This document shows positions 1 to 12,214 of a stretch of DNA of 64,000 nt, piece after piece; the stretch's first letter is position 1, and each line of letters begins with the position of its first letter. The translations under genes and the position numbers were made by a program. Origin of the DNA: Bactrocera neohumeralis (Eukaryota; Arthropoda; Insecta; Diptera; Tephritidae); assembly GCF_024586455.1 (NCBI RefSeq), contig NW_026089624.1, positions 4,741,341 to 4,805,340 of the forward strand, written 5' to 3'. The notes beneath the pieces are model-generated. The model searched no databases, was not told the origin of the DNA, and saw only the letters and a program-made list of their open reading frames with translations.

Positions 1-261
1 CATCTAAAGAAATTATTACAAAAAAATACTGAGAATAAGTCTTTCTCCCATGAAATTCACTGCACGAACGGTGAATTTGTCAATTATACCACTTGTGCTG
101 TCAACGAATAGGCGGCAGCATTCACTGCACTAGTAATTTCTGCTTTTTATGAGGTTGCTATGGGAACTAGAAGCTACCACGTTATTGCATTAAATAGAAC
201 ACATTTTCCTCAATACAGTACCATAGCTAACTCAAAAAAAAAAAATGGAGTTATACCACTT
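1..261. other. AT-rich sequence with no recognised gene
   Basis: No coding region is recognisable. A 16-nt phrase, TTATACCACTTGTGCT, occurs near 84 and again near 252. This could mark repeat structure at the 3' flank of the adjacent hAT relic, but I cannot define an element end here. Confidence 0.4.
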
Positions 262-1473
262 GTGCTTTAAAGGGCTCAATTGAGTAGTTTAATGTTTTTG
301 TTAGGAATAATTCCGCTTGTTGTTTAAATTCATCTTTGTCATCTGGGTTCATTTTGTGCATCAATGTATTTGCCTTATTCCCAAAAAAATTATCATTCAG
401 TCTATTTTTGAGGCCTATTCTTCATTTTTCCATTACTGTGTCGACTTCAACAATTGTACATGAATCAGATTCCGATACTTTCATTGCCACATGAAAATCG
501 TGCAAAACATTTTGCGCAAAATATAAATATGCTTCCGAAAAGCCATCGTGTTGGCACGTGTGGGCGAAGCGATTTATACTCCATGGTGAACTCGAAACAC
601 TCCTTTAACTTTTTTGTTTTGCTGGATAAAGAACTAAACTCGTTAAAAATTTTGATAACAATATTTTCGATGTCAATTGATAAACAGCTTATTCCAACTT
701 TTACACAATTGTTGATTACATGGCAATTGCAATTTGCTTTTAATATGTTCTTATTTTCAAGCAAACGGTTTTGGTATACCGAATTGTTAATTCCATAATT
801 AACCGCTGCATTATCTGCACTGAATGCAGATATTTGATCAATACTCAGATGAAAATTGTCATTTATTTGCTTGATTTTGTTATATATATCAATCGACTTG
901 GAGTTATCGTCTTCATAAAAATCCAAGATGTTTTTACAAATACCACTTTTAGAATCAAAACATTGAACAGTATATGCAAAATATTTAACATTGCCAAAAG
1001 CTTGCTGCATCGTTTCCAATAGCAAAATAATAACACTTTTTTAAATCCAAAACTACTTGCTCTTGCGCAAATGGTCCTAAAACATTTCGTGCAATAGCAG
1101 AACTTTTTGTACGACCACAAGTTATGTTTGCTGCAATTTTACTATCGGGAAAAATACTTTTCTCAAGCTTAGTATGGCAATCTAAGCTATTATAGCTCAA
1201 TCCATTCTTAATATTGTGGAAAATGGTTAAAAGCTCAAGTTTCGCGATAAGTATTTCTTCAGTGTTTGCTGATTCTCTTAACATAAATTTGCTCACGCTT
1301 CCAGAAATTTGGTTGGTCTTTACAATATTTTGATGTCTTTTTGTACGTGAATATTTCTCCACTCCTCTGACGGCTTCATATTTAATTGTAATATCAACCA
1401 AGCAGAATTTGCACAAAGCAGTGTACTCATCTTTTTTTTTAACCACGAAGCAAAGTTTGGCATTTCTAGCCAT
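262..1473 (-). pseudogene. hAT-superfamily (BED-finger-like) transposase relic
   Basis: This is a transposase of the hAT type, which cuts and pastes DNA with a DDE/RNase H-like core. Reading on the minus strand from 1473, the N-terminus has a C-x2-C and a downstream H-x-x-x-H-like pattern (CKFC, then KRHQN) that fits a BED-type zinc finger. The following core shows KCYYFAIGNDA, SADNAAVNYG, NCNCHVINNCVK and PHVPTRW, all typical of ZBED-like hAT transposases. The frame changes near 1000-1060 and again near 540, and a third block (KMNPDDKDEFKQQ) continues to about 262. At least two frameshifts make it non-functional. Terminal repeats and an 8-bp target duplication were not found. Confidence 0.75.
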
Positions 1474-1774
1474 CTTGATGAAAACGCAGTTAATCTCTTT
1501 TAATTTATTGGCTCTTCTTCATCCGACATTATCAACTGATGAAACCATATAAATAAATACTCATGTAATTAAAAATATAACTTAGTCATCAATTTCTACT
1601 TACATTTTTTACAAAAGCGTTTTCCTTATTCACAAACAGCTGTTTAAGTGATGTCAAACGATCATTATGCATTGAACACTTAGACAACAGCAACTTCACG
1701 ACGTAACGACAACAAATGTAATGGCAACAAAAGTAGTGACATTGCAATATTAAGTAGTTTAAATAAAGGAAAGT

Positions 1775-2160
1775 GATTATATATACGTATCTTAGTGTGT
1801 TTTATTTATGTTAAACATGGAAAACGCTGTTCCGAACCAGAAATGTGTAAGCCCAACCTATATGATTGAATGTACATATGACAATCTGAATATAGGTTGC
1901 ATTCCCTTATTTCTGCGCCGGAACTGCAATTTCTTTATTTAACATATATATAACACACTTAATTACATGTATATAACAACTTTTCGTTATAGAAAGCACA
2001 TAATATTGAGATTTTACTACTTTTATCACAGCATCCAAAACGTGCAAACGCATTGAATGTATGTCTATTTTCAAATAGATTGGATTCAGTTATTTCTGCG
2101 CCGGAACAACTTTTCCCCATCTTCCATAATTAAAACACACTAAGTTACGTATATATAACC
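1775..2160. repeat. Short imperfect palindromic repeat cluster (MITE-like)
   Basis: ATTTCTGCGCCGGAAC occurs near 1911 and 2094, and a diverged reverse complement (GTTCCGAACCAGAAAT) lies near 1830. AACCTATAT at about 1855 pairs with ATATAGGTT near 1890. AACACACTAAGTTACG near 2134 is the reverse complement of a segment near 1780-1805. The arrangement is an inverted plus a direct copy about 183 bp apart, as in a non-autonomous fold-back element. No coding capacity is seen. Confidence 0.5.
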
Positions 2161-2396
2161 GCTTTTGTTTATTTATAGCACATAGTTGTGCTATTTTATT
2201 AAAATTATTTGATTTAAAACGAAACCGAAAGCAAAATGTCAACAAACTTCGAATTGTACGATTTACGTCACAGCGATCAGCTGTTCCTCATTTACTTTTT
2301 TCTCACTCGTAAATTGTCGTAAACTTTATTATTTCAGCCATAATAAGAACGTGTGTATTTCCAGTTTGAGAGATGCTGCTTGTCGCTCGCTGTTGT

Positions 2397-4578
2397 CTAA
2401 TCCAGACCACCTATAAACCCTAATTTGCAGATATATTTGATGGCGCGTACTGAACTGCATGCCTCAACATTTATGTGGGCGTTAAACATTTTTGATAAAA
2501 TTGGTGAATTGGGGACTACCCAACTATTATCAACCGTAACGTAGCTACCTTTTCGGAGCTTCACGGTTCCTCTTCGACCTCCGTCTGCTGGCGCTCTTTT
2601 ACGATACAGCGGGCATCCGTGGTCGTTCTGAACGGTCTCTTTCACTAACTTGCCAGGACATTTTTTTGTGCATTTTCCGTCCTTCATGCAGGGGCTCTGT
2701 GGATTTTCGGGTCCGCATGGACCGTGAATCATATTTTTTACAATAATGTCATGGAGAGTCTTGTCAATGTTGGGATCCGGTATTTCAGCGCTGATTATGT
2801 TATCTATTTGATCGGGTCGTAACTTATCTTTTAACCACAATAATATATGGACATGTGGCAGTCCATGTTTCTGCCATTCGACAGAGTACATAAAGCAGCG
2901 CGCGTCTCCGAACACTCGGCCTTTATTAATCACATCCATTAGTTTTTTAACTTTTAGTATAAAAACTCTTGCGACTACATCATGTCTATCTATTGCGCTT
3001 TGCCCCGGCATCAACTCATTGACTATTATGGGACAGGTTGGGTTGCAAGTAAAGGTGACGAATAAGTCAGGGCGACCATGTCTACGCACATAAACAAACG
3101 CGTCCTGAGTATATTCGTGTAAGTACCGCGAGCTATTTACAAATGAAGACGGTAAAATGACCATGCGACCTAAGTTATTTGGATTTAAATTAGCGTCATT
3201 TGCCACAGCGTCTTGAAGATGGATGTAATTCTCTGCTCTTAGTTTAGTTTGATTTAATGATATGTACCGAAACCTCTCGCTTTCAACTTTAACGTACATG
3301 TCAACGTAAAACTGATTGGCCAGTTGCTTGCATCTTTGTAAAATGTTAAAGTTGTTTTCTCGTAGCATCATGTTGTAGGCGTAAAAATCCATGCATGAAA
3401 CCATTTTGTTATGCAAGTGAAGACCTGTTTCAGGATTAATTTGAGGATATTGCAATGCATCATAAAATTTATGAGTATCAGGCACCCTGGTTAATGTGTC
3501 ATCTCGGGCCTGTAAAACTATATCACGGGAAGCAAACTGTTCGCCTGTAACCATGGCTGCGACTTCATTTATTAACGGTGCATTATACCGCCTTTCATGT
3601 TCCCCACTTGGTGTGCGATCAGGGTGCATCACCAACCTATAATCATCTGCCGGCATTCTTTCTAGTGCTGTTTGAAAGTATTGATAAGGCGATTATGTTC
3701 ATGCAACATTCTCTGGTTTTTTAAAACAGTATCCCTTTCGATTTCTTGTATATTTTGACACCTGCGATCAGCTTCGTTTTCTTCATCGCCCATGAAATAA
3801 AGTTGCAAAAACTTTGGTTGTTCATTATTTGCGGGAAGTAAGGAACCAATCCTGTGATACACCAGTCCTTGGATGGTAAAAGTAGGTGAAAATCCAGGCA
3901 TTACGACCTCTTTATCTACACCAAATGATGTCATCTGAAAGCAAGAATTATACTTTCTAATCCTGCTTAAAAGCCGGGGCGATTCGTTGCTGTCGTATAA
4001 AAGTAAAGATTTAAGAGGTTCCTCTGGCCCGCTAAGTAATGGAATTTTAACCTTTCCACCAGAACAGCACATACCTGGAGTTTCTTCTTTCCATTTCAGT
4101 GCTTCACAATATCTGCATTTTTTTCCCATTCTCTCAATGATAACCAATCGGTGATTAACTTAGTCGATCAAAGGGTCATACTCAAAAGCGGCACCATTAA
4201 ATGCCTTCCACGTACTCATTGAAAACGTACGTCTTCTTTCTGCGTGCCGTTCAGCATTTAAAAGACGTCGTCTTTGTGAATCTTCGTCAGTCTCTGCCGC
4301 AATCAATTGCGCGTGACGTTCGGCATCTAAAACTCGACGTGTCTGAGTCTGTTCCACTGTCTCAGAAGGTCTTTGAGATGCGTGGCGTTCAGCATCCAGG
4401 ATCTGACCTCGGCCTGAGTCTGCGTAAACGTCTCTGAGGCCCTTTGAGATGCGTGGCGCTGAGAATCTAACATCTGACGCGTCTGAGTCTGCTCTTCAGA
4501 TTCTTTGCTTCTAGCAACTTTTGTATTTCGAGCTCTGCTAGAACTACGACTTAGATTGGATTTACGTTTGCGTGGCAT
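2397..4578 (-). pseudogene. Helitron Rep/helicase, 5' half (Rep endonuclease domain)
   Basis: Helitrons encode a single protein with an HUH-type Rep nuclease followed by a PIF1-like helicase. Three blocks are readable in order on the minus strand. A basic N-terminus has R/Q/E-rich repeats (4578-4160). A cysteine block with CRYCEALKW and FQMTSFG follows (4147-3662). Then comes a Helitron-like-N/Rep block (3656-2397) with the HUH motif in GLPHVHILLWL. Frameshifts join the blocks near 3660 and 4330. The sequence ends at IKYICK followed by LGFIGG, where the family normally has two tyrosines (YxxKY). So the second catalytic tyrosine and the whole helicase half are missing. It is non-autonomous and dead. 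Confidence 0.88.
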
Positions 4579-5205
4579 ATCGTAAACAATAATTAAAGAT
4601 TTTTTAAATCGGTAGTTTTAAAAACTACAACGTAAGACAATTTTTTATAAAAACTTCGATAAAGCTAACCTTTTTACTTAAAACCTAAATATAAAAATCA
4701 ATCAATAACGTATTGAACCTAAACAACTAGGTTTAAATAAATTAAAAAGGCTTATCTTCGCCAATGCTGAGGCAGTACAAAGCAAATACATATACAGACA
4801 TATACTTAAAATGCATTTTCATGCAAAACAATAGCATTCAACAAACAATAACATAAGCATTACTAAGGATAAAATGTTTACATATGATAACCCATGGGTT
4901 CTTAGAATACATTTTAGCAACTGTTTGTAAATGTACTCACATTAAAACAAACCCAAGGGCACACAACATGTGCACTTGAAAACAATACCATACAATGTAG
5001 CATAAACAATATGGTACATACATATGAACATGCACATGAATTGAAAATTAACAAATGAAAGCGACTGCAAAAATAAAGAATAATACGTATCTGAGTAAAC
5101 CTAGAGTTATGAATGATTGGTTAGGAAAATACCTAAGTACATCTAACAGTTACCTTAACTACCTAATAATAAAAATGTAACTAAGTACTATCTATCTCCT
5201 AACTA
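4579..5205. other. AT-rich non-coding stretch
   Basis: Simple AT-rich sequence with scattered ACATAT-type words and no ORF of interest. It may include the 5' end of the minus-strand Helitron next to it, but no terminal TC end could be fixed. Confidence 0.4.
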
Positions 5206-5470
5206 AATTTCATCAAAATCCGTTCAGCCGTTTAGACGTGAAAGAGCAAAAGTCCCAACAAAAACGACTAAAAATCACTAACTCAATTTAGTTATCTACC
5301 TACTGCCTACCCGCTAAGAACGATGGCGTGATTATTTATAGCCTATGACCATTTCTAGGTTATCATCTATCACCATACCAAATTTCATCAAAATCCGTTC
5401 AGCCGTTTAGGTGTGAAAGAGTAACAGACAGACAGAGTTACTTTCGCATTTATAACATTAGTATGGATTT
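5206..5470. repeat. Dispersed arthropod repeat tail (two tandem partial units)
   Basis: The phrase TCATCAAAATCCGTTCAGCC occurs at about 5211 and again at about 5386. The second time it is followed by GTGAAAGAGTAACAGACAGA and CGCATTTATAACATTAGTAT. This is the familiar 3' tail shared by several arthropod non-coding repeats. It is non-coding. Confidence 0.6.
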
Positions 5471-5479
5471 AAATGATAA

Positions 5480-6640
5480 GGATGACGAGAAAAGTTTAAA
5501 TCCGGTTGACTGTCTGTATGTCCGTTCATCCGTACAAGCTGTAACTTGAATAAAAATTGAGATTGCTGAAACTTGGTAGATAGCTTTCTTAGTATCTACA
5601 AAAAAGATTTTGAGTTCGTAGATGACCGTAATCGAACAACTGCCTCGCCCACAAAACGCCATTAACCGAAAACATGCAAAGTGCCTTAACTAAGCACTAA
5701 ATAAAGATATAAAACTGTTATTTGGCACAGAGGATTGCAGTGGCAAGGGGCACCTGTGGGTAAAAACATTTGGAAAAGTGGGTGTGTCCACGCCCACTAA
5801 TAAGTTTAATGTGTATTTCTCCCATACCATTAAAGCTACAACAACCAAGTTTGCTGAATAAAAATCTTATAAGAATTTCTAACGAAAGTGTGAGAATGGA
5901 TGAAATCGGAAGGTAACCCAGCTCATGCCCCATATAACGGTACAGTTCAAAACTACTAAAAGCGCAATAAACCCATAACTAATTACTCTAGAGACATTAA
6001 ATTTTACTTCCGAGATGGTATGAGAAGGCTTTTTGATAGCCGGTGTAAAAATGGGACAATGGGTGTGACACCGCCCACTTTTTGGTTAAATCCCATACCT
6101 CGAGACCCGATTTCGACTAAGTTTAGTACGTATCATTTTCCTGATATTCTTATGTTACAGTGGTAAAATAGGCAAAATCGGCCTACAACCACGCCTATTT
6201 CCCATATAACACAATTTAAAATTATATGTGATTCCTTTACTTTCCAGTACAAAAATAAAGTAATAAAAATATAACAGAATAAAATTTTGCAGTAATAATT
6301 CCCTTTTAACCAAAAATTGTCCAAATCCATCCAAAAAGTACCTAGGGTCTCGAATATGTGGACCCCAGTATCTATAGTTGACTTTCGACTTATCGCTCAA
6401 TGTGTGAGATATACATATAGTTGAAATTCATGGATAAAGCTCCTCTGACAATGGTATGTCTGTATGCCAAAAATTAGTCGAATAGGACCAATACTTCGCT
6501 GAACCCCCATACCTAATACAAGAATAAGGATTTTCGAACTTTCAGGTGACTTTATGCTGGATATATCTGCCAATATTTGAGTTATCTCAATGAAATTGGG
6601 AGAGTGTGTTTTAATCATGTCTATGTATGAATTCGTATTT
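5480..6640. repeat. Dispersed repeat family A, copy 1 (diverged)
   Basis: Starts with a TGTCTGTATGTCCGTTC microsatellite-like run, then CAAGCTGTAACTTG, ACGCCCACTAATAAG and GGTGACTTTATGCTGG. The same order of words is seen at 50660-51712 and 55190-56057, and a partial copy is at 34190-34440. The repeated phrases ending in cgcccac are typical of fly dispersed repeats. No conserved ORF is present. This copy is much more diverged than the other two. Confidence 0.65.
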
Positions 6641-7072
6641 TGCAGTTTTTTGCATATGGGTAGGGATACTGTCTAACCCAAACAGAACCATTACTTCCTG
6701 TTCTAATTTCTGCTTGTACCATTTTAGTATATGGTAAATGTTCAGTTTTATAATAATATTTCATTAGGGTATTCAGACCGAACTTGTTAATCTGGTAGTT
6801 CGGTTGTTGATACTTCGTTAAAACACTTAACATATTTTTTGCTGTACATCAGTAGTGGGTGTAAATTTTGTTTCAATTATATTAAATACTTACTTTTGAA
6901 AAATTTGTCAAAAACTAATTTGTAGTGGACAGCAAATGTATTTGTTCGCAATGAAGTAAGTTAACTTTTGAGGCAACAACGCAAACAAAACAGCTGAGTG
7001 ATGTTACCAAGTAACGAAAAAACTATCAGTGCCAGTCTAGTACTTCGTTATTCGGTAAAACGATAATCTGTT

Positions 7073-7083
7073 AATTTTACAAA
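7073..7083 (+). repeat. Left target-site duplication of the I-type element
   Basis: AATTTTACAAA here is repeated exactly at 11033-11043, immediately after the (ATAA)n tail. This marks the insertion point inside the surrounding TIR element. Confidence 0.75.
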
Positions 7084-10000
7084 CAATTTCCGAGTTATTT
7101 GCAAACCACTATTCTGAAACAAGCTCAGATATTTCATTCAGCACACAGTTTCAAACCTCTAAAACCACCACACTGTCCGACACTTCCTACTCTGTCTCCT
7201 CTCTTTCTTTTTCTGCTAAACAAATAGAAACCAGCATTTCACTGTCTGAATTCGAGTTCGTTGCATCTACCGTTAAGGGCAAGTCCCCGGGGCAAGATAA
7301 AATTTCTTATCCAATTATCAGACATATGCCGAAAAGTCTCAAGCTCCGATTGGTAAAGCTTTATAACAAAATTTTCAATACTGGTGTCTACCCCCAATTT
7401 TGGAAAACGTTCTGTGTTATACCAATACTTAAACCACACAAATCCTCCGATGAACTTGCTAACTATAGGCCGATTTCCTCCTTCCATGTATGGGCAAAAT
7501 TTTGGAAAAGATCGTGGCTAACCGCTTGATGTGGTATGCTCAGCGAAACAAGTTCATATCACCGAATCAAGTCGCCTACAAAAAAGGTCAAGGCACATTA
7601 GATGCTTTAATCCAACTAGACTACTTCATTACCAACGCTTTGTCCAGCAAAAACCACGTGTTCGTACTTACTCTGGACTTTCACAGAGCCTTCGACAAAA
7701 TTGGAGCCCATATTATTATTCGACAACTTACAAAATGGAAAATAGGCCAGAATATGATACGTTTTATTACTAACTTTCTCACAAACAGAAAACTCAAAGT
7801 CAACGTAAATGGGTTTCTTTCATCAACACTCCCGCTTTCTAATGGTACGCCGCAAAGCTCACCTCTTTCAGCCTTCCTTTTTATCATTGCTTTCGATGAT
7901 ATTAGTAGGATGATAAGAAATTACATAGGAGTTGAGCACCAGATCTATGCTGACGATGTTCTAATCTACACAAAAGTCTCTGACATTAATTTAGCTCAAT
8001 CCTTATTTACTAATATGCTCGCCAGAATTGAGTCTTGGTCACTGGAGTCTGGTGCTTCACTTTCCTTAGACAAAACACATATCCTTCATGTATGTAGGAA
8101 GCAAAATTGCAACGGTATTTCACTTACCCACAATCAAACTAACATCGAATGTAAAACACACCTGAAAATACTAGGATTAATTTTTGACTCTAATTATAAC
8201 TTTAATGCTCACTGTAAATATGTCAGAAACTCGTTAATGACACGATTAAATATTGTTAAATATCTCTCGTCTAAGCATTCATTTATTCATCCGAACACAC
8301 TAATCAATGTTGTCAGAGCTCTGCTAACTTCAAAAATAGATTATGGGCTCCCCATCTATGGCAATTGCTCCAAAAGCAGTATCAACCTTTTAAATGCACC
8401 ATACCATTGCGCAATACGGCAAAGTCTCCGGGCCTTTCCAACCTCGCCAATAAAAACGATAATGGCTGAATCTGGTTTACCAACTATTCAAAATAAAATT
8501 ATAGATTCTTCGCTCCAAATTCTTGCGAAAACGGCTGAGAACACCAACCCATTACTAAATACAACAATCACGCATGCCACGAAAAAAAGAAAAATTCCAA
8601 GAATACAATCGGCTATTTGGAGATGCTTAAGTTTCGCTGCAGAAAATAATATTTTACGTAACGCAACATGCAACAGAATAAGCTTATGTTTTTGTCCAAG
8701 CAAAACACACCAAACGAAGTCTTTCAACAAACCTTTGCTGAACTGGAATCTAATTATACAAATAATGGCTGGAAGTTATTGTTTACGGATGGCTCCAAGT
8801 CCATCGATTCCACTTCGTTAGCAGTTGTCACTGCCACAGGAGAAATTATTTGCAATTGGCTTCTCCCCTCAACGAGCTCTGTATTTACCGCTGAAGGAGC
8901 TGCTATTCTTCATGCAGTTAATCACGCAAAAATGACGAAAGGAAAGTTCCTCATCTGTACCGACAGCAAATCGTGTATGTCTGCAATAACGTCTCCTTCC
9001 AATCGCAATCCCATAATAGAAGTTATCAGGGACGCGGTCATTGGTGCCCCTCAGAAAATCCAAGTAATGTGGATCCCTGGCCTTGCTGGTATTCTGGCAA
9101 CCACTTTGCAGACCTCGCTGCGAAAAATGTAGCCAGAACTCCTGCCTTAACATACTATGTCTCAACCAAGCAAGACATTTCTAACCTTATTAAGCACAAA
9201 AGGCATCAAAAAAACGCAAGCGAATGGAAAACATTTAAACATCACTACGCGGTCATAAACCCAGCCAGAAATCGAATAATCTACTCGTCAACAGTTCCAA
9301 CTAGCGCAATGAAGACATATACTCGATTAAGGATTGGACACACTATGATAACACACGCCCACCTACTATCGGGTAAAAGCCCAACCATTTGCCCCCTTTG
9401 CGATGACACCGCTTCTATGAAACACTTACTCACACTCTGACCGATGCTTCACTCAACAGGCCACAACTCTGGCAACATTGATCTCATAAAAATACTAAGT
9501 GAACCTTCAGAAAAAAACGTTATGACTGTATATATGTAGATTCTTAAAAACCAACGATTTGCTAAAACATATTTAAGCAACTCACATCTTTACTAACCCT
9601 TAGCAGATAGAATTTTTCACCTAGTTATAATTACAAGGCGGCTGAAGGCCTCGTAGCCAGTGCTGCGTTTATGTATTTATATCGGGTGATTTTTTTGAGG
9701 TTAGGATTTTCATGCATTAGTATTTGACAGATCACGTGGGATTTCAGACATGGTGTCAAAGAGAAAGATGCTCAGTATGCTTTGACATTTCATCATGAAT
9801 AGACTTACTAACGAGCAACGCTTGCAAATCATTGAATTTTATTACCAAAATCAGTGTTCGGTTCGAAATGTGTTTCGCGCTTTACGTCCGATTTATGGTC
9901 TACATAATCGACCAAGTGAGCAAACAATTAATGCGATTGTGACCAAGTTTCGCACTCAGTTTACTTTATTGGACATTAAACCAACCACACGAATGCGTAC

Positions 10001-11032
10001 AGTGCGTACAGAAGAGAATATTGCGTCTGTTTCTGAGAGTGTGGCTGAAGACCGTGAAATGTCGATTCGTCGCCGTTCGCAGCAATTGGGTTTGTGTTAT
10101 TCGACCACATGGAAGATTTTACGCAAAGATCTTGGTGTAAAACCGTATAAAATACAGCTCGTGCAAGAACTGAAGCCGAACGATCTGCCCCAACGTCGAA
10201 TTTTCAGTGAATGGGCCCTAGAAAAGTTGGCAGAAAATCCGCTTTTTTATCGACAAATTTTGTTCAGCGATGAGGCTCATTTCTGGTTGAATGGCTACGT
10301 AAATAAGCAAAATTGCCGCATTTGGGGTGAAGAGCAACCAGAAGCCGTTCAAGAACTGCCCATGCATCCCGAAAAATGCACTGTTTGGTGTGGTTTGTAC
10401 GCTGGTGGAATCATTGGACCGTATTTTTCAAAGATGCTGTTGGACGCAACGTTACGGTGAATGGCGATCGCTATCGTTCGATGCTAACAAACTTTTTGTT
10501 GCCAAAAATGGAAGAACTGAACTTGGTTGACATGTGGTTTCAACAAGATGGCGCTACATGCCACACAGCTCGCGATTCTATGGCCATTTTGAGGGAAAAC
10601 TTCGGAGAACAATTCATCTCAAGAAATGGACCCGTAAGTTGGCCACCAAGATCATGCGATTTAACGCCTTTAGATTTTTTTTGTGGGGCTACGTCAAGTC
10701 TAAAGTCTACAGAAATAAGCCAGCAACTATTCCAGCTTTGGAAGACAACATTTCCGAAGAAATTCGGGCTATTCCGGCCGAAATGCTCGAAAAAGTTGCC
10801 CAAAATTGGACTTTCCGAATGGACCACCTAAGACGCAGCCGCGGTCAACATTTAAATGAAATTATCTTCAAAAAGTAAATGTCATGAACCAATCTAACGT
10901 TTCAAATAAAGAACCGATGAGATTTTGCAAATTTTATGCGTTTTTTTTTTAAAAAAGTTATCAAGCTCTTAAAAAATCACCCGATATAATAAAACTCTTT
11001 TTTGTTATACGAATTATTATAAATAAATAAAT
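7084..11032 (+). pseudogene. I-clade non-LTR retrotransposon ORF2 (RT + RNase H), 5' truncated
   Basis: The product would copy the element RNA at a nicked target. Translation shows RT motifs KSPGQDK, NYRPIS, TLDFHRAFD, NGTPQSSPLS and the catalytic box YADDVLIY. An RNase H domain follows, with FTDGSKS, TAEGAA, CTDSKS and GNHFADLAAK, then a cysteine motif (CPLC) near the C-terminus. RT plus RNase H is characteristic of the I clade. Frameshifts lie near 7485, 8650 and 9080. The endonuclease and ORF1 are absent. The 3' UTR is split by a mariner at 9682 and resumes at 10987, ending in an (ATAA)n tail. An 11-bp direct repeat, AATTTTACAAA, flanks it at 7073-7083 and 11033-11043. Confidence 0.85.
9682..10984 (+). 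mobile_element. DD41D (rosa-type) mariner, near full length, frameshifted
   Basis: Cut-and-paste transposon of about 1.3 kb with TIRs (TCGGGTGATTTTTT at the left; the right end is the reverse complement continuing into AAGAGCTTGATAAC) and TA duplications at 9680-9681 and 10985-10986. The transposase starts at ATG 9795. It has a paired helix-turn-helix N-terminus, a first Asp in FSDEAHFWL, a second in FQQDGATCH and a third in CDLTPLD, with 41 residues between the second and third. DD41D spacing defines the rosa group known from tephritids. Two one-base deletions break the frame: one in a T run near 10430 (five T here, six in the copy at 62.8 kb) and one near 10675. The C-terminus ends in NEIIFKK. 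Probably mobile in trans but not self-sufficient. Confidence 0.88.
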
Positions 11033-11043
11033 AATTTTACAAA
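11033..11043 (+). repeat. Right target-site duplication of the I-type element
   Basis: Exact 11-bp match to 7073-7083, directly following the A-rich 3' tail of the retroelement. Confidence 0.75.
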
Positions 11044-11229
11044 AGCAAAACACACGTTAAAAACTACCGAGTAACGACTAACGAATTAACAAAGCTGGTC
11101 TGAATACCCCTATTAAGTTGTATATTATATTTATTGTGTAATTTAACTTTTCACTGTTTAAGTGGTTTGACACTTTCATAAATGTCACAGAATACTAAAA
11201 TAAATGTATTACTGCTTTCGTATTCTTCA

Positions 11230-12180
11230 AGGAGTCTCCTCTTAATATTAAAAATATTAAATCAAAATTAATTAGTATAATTTGAAGTTTATCAATTTCA
11301 TAAAATTCTAAATTATGTCTTACTGAGTTTATCTTTCTTTTGTGTGTGAATATCGAACTGCCATGCAAGGTGTTCGTTTTATAGACTTGTTTAATAATAT
11401 TCTACTTAGATAAGGATAATCCTTTTTTATATACAAGTACATAGCGACTTGTTGCACCTGTATCTAATAATATACGCAAGGGCTTGCAATTGGGTGCTGT
11501 TCATTGTAGTGTTGGAAGACCATGGTGTTTTATAAAAAATGCTTCTGGTCTGCATATTCACTTGATGATTCATTGTGGAGAGAGTGTATGTCTTGGGAGT
11601 GATCGTTTATTTGGTTCACAGTCTGTGCTTTCGTATGTATGTTTGCGTCGGTTCCGTCTCTGGCCCTCTTGAGATGTAAAATTCACATCATTAGGTTGTA
11701 GGTAGTTACATACATAATTGTTACTGTGTCGGTGCAAGGTTTAGTACTTCAAAAATCTTTCCTGTAGACCAACTACTATAGCTTGTAATGCTATTATGGC
11801 TTAGTTTGTTGACATCATTTATTTTTGTTTTTTTTTATATGTATATAAGTTTGTTACTTTATGTTCTTTATAGGATTGTTTTTTGGGCAGGGTATATGTC
11901 CTGTGTACGAGGCGTCAACGCCTTCTGCATCCTTTTATTGTAGGGCCCCACGTTGGGCACCAACTAATATTTCTGGGTCAATGACTATATAAAAATATAC
12001 TTTTAGTTCCACAAAAGCGGAACGTTCTTTATTCGAAGCGAGCATGTGTGTGTGAGCATATTATTGTTTGGGCGTTGGTTACTACAGACATATGTGTAGT
12101 TTGTGGTTTGATTAATGGAAAATTTCTAAAGTGGCGTTACATAGAATAATGTTACCGCTTGTTACTATAAGCTGCTGCCT
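11230..12180 (-). pseudogene. LTR-retroelement fragment: primer-binding site and aspartic protease
   Basis: On the minus strand, TGGTGCCCAACGTGGGGCCC lies at about 11950-11969 and looks like a retroviral-type primer-binding site. The sequence beyond it (11970-12180) would be LTR. Downstream at about 11490-11440 a protease signature reads LRILLDTGATSRYV, with continuing similarity and a stop. RT is absent. No LTR pair was found, so boundaries are approximate. Confidence 0.5.
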
Positions 12181-12214
12181 CATGTGCAGACTTCGTAGTG
12201 TGAGCATTAACTCG

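Larger units (their letters stand above)
6767..11110. mobile_element. TIR element (possibly PIF/Harbinger-type MITE) disrupted by nested insertions
   Basis: The left end reads GGGTATTCAGACCGAACTTG and the right end, reverse-complemented, reads GGGGTATTCAGACCAGCTTT. Similarity continues for roughly 55 bp on each side (GTTAATC...GTAGTTCGGT against GTTAATTC...GTAGTTTTTAA). Removing the I-clade insert leaves about 380 bp, a MITE size. A TTA duplication is possible but not clean, so the superfamily assignment is weak. The element supplies the target of the I-type retroelement at 7084-11032. Confidence 0.6.
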
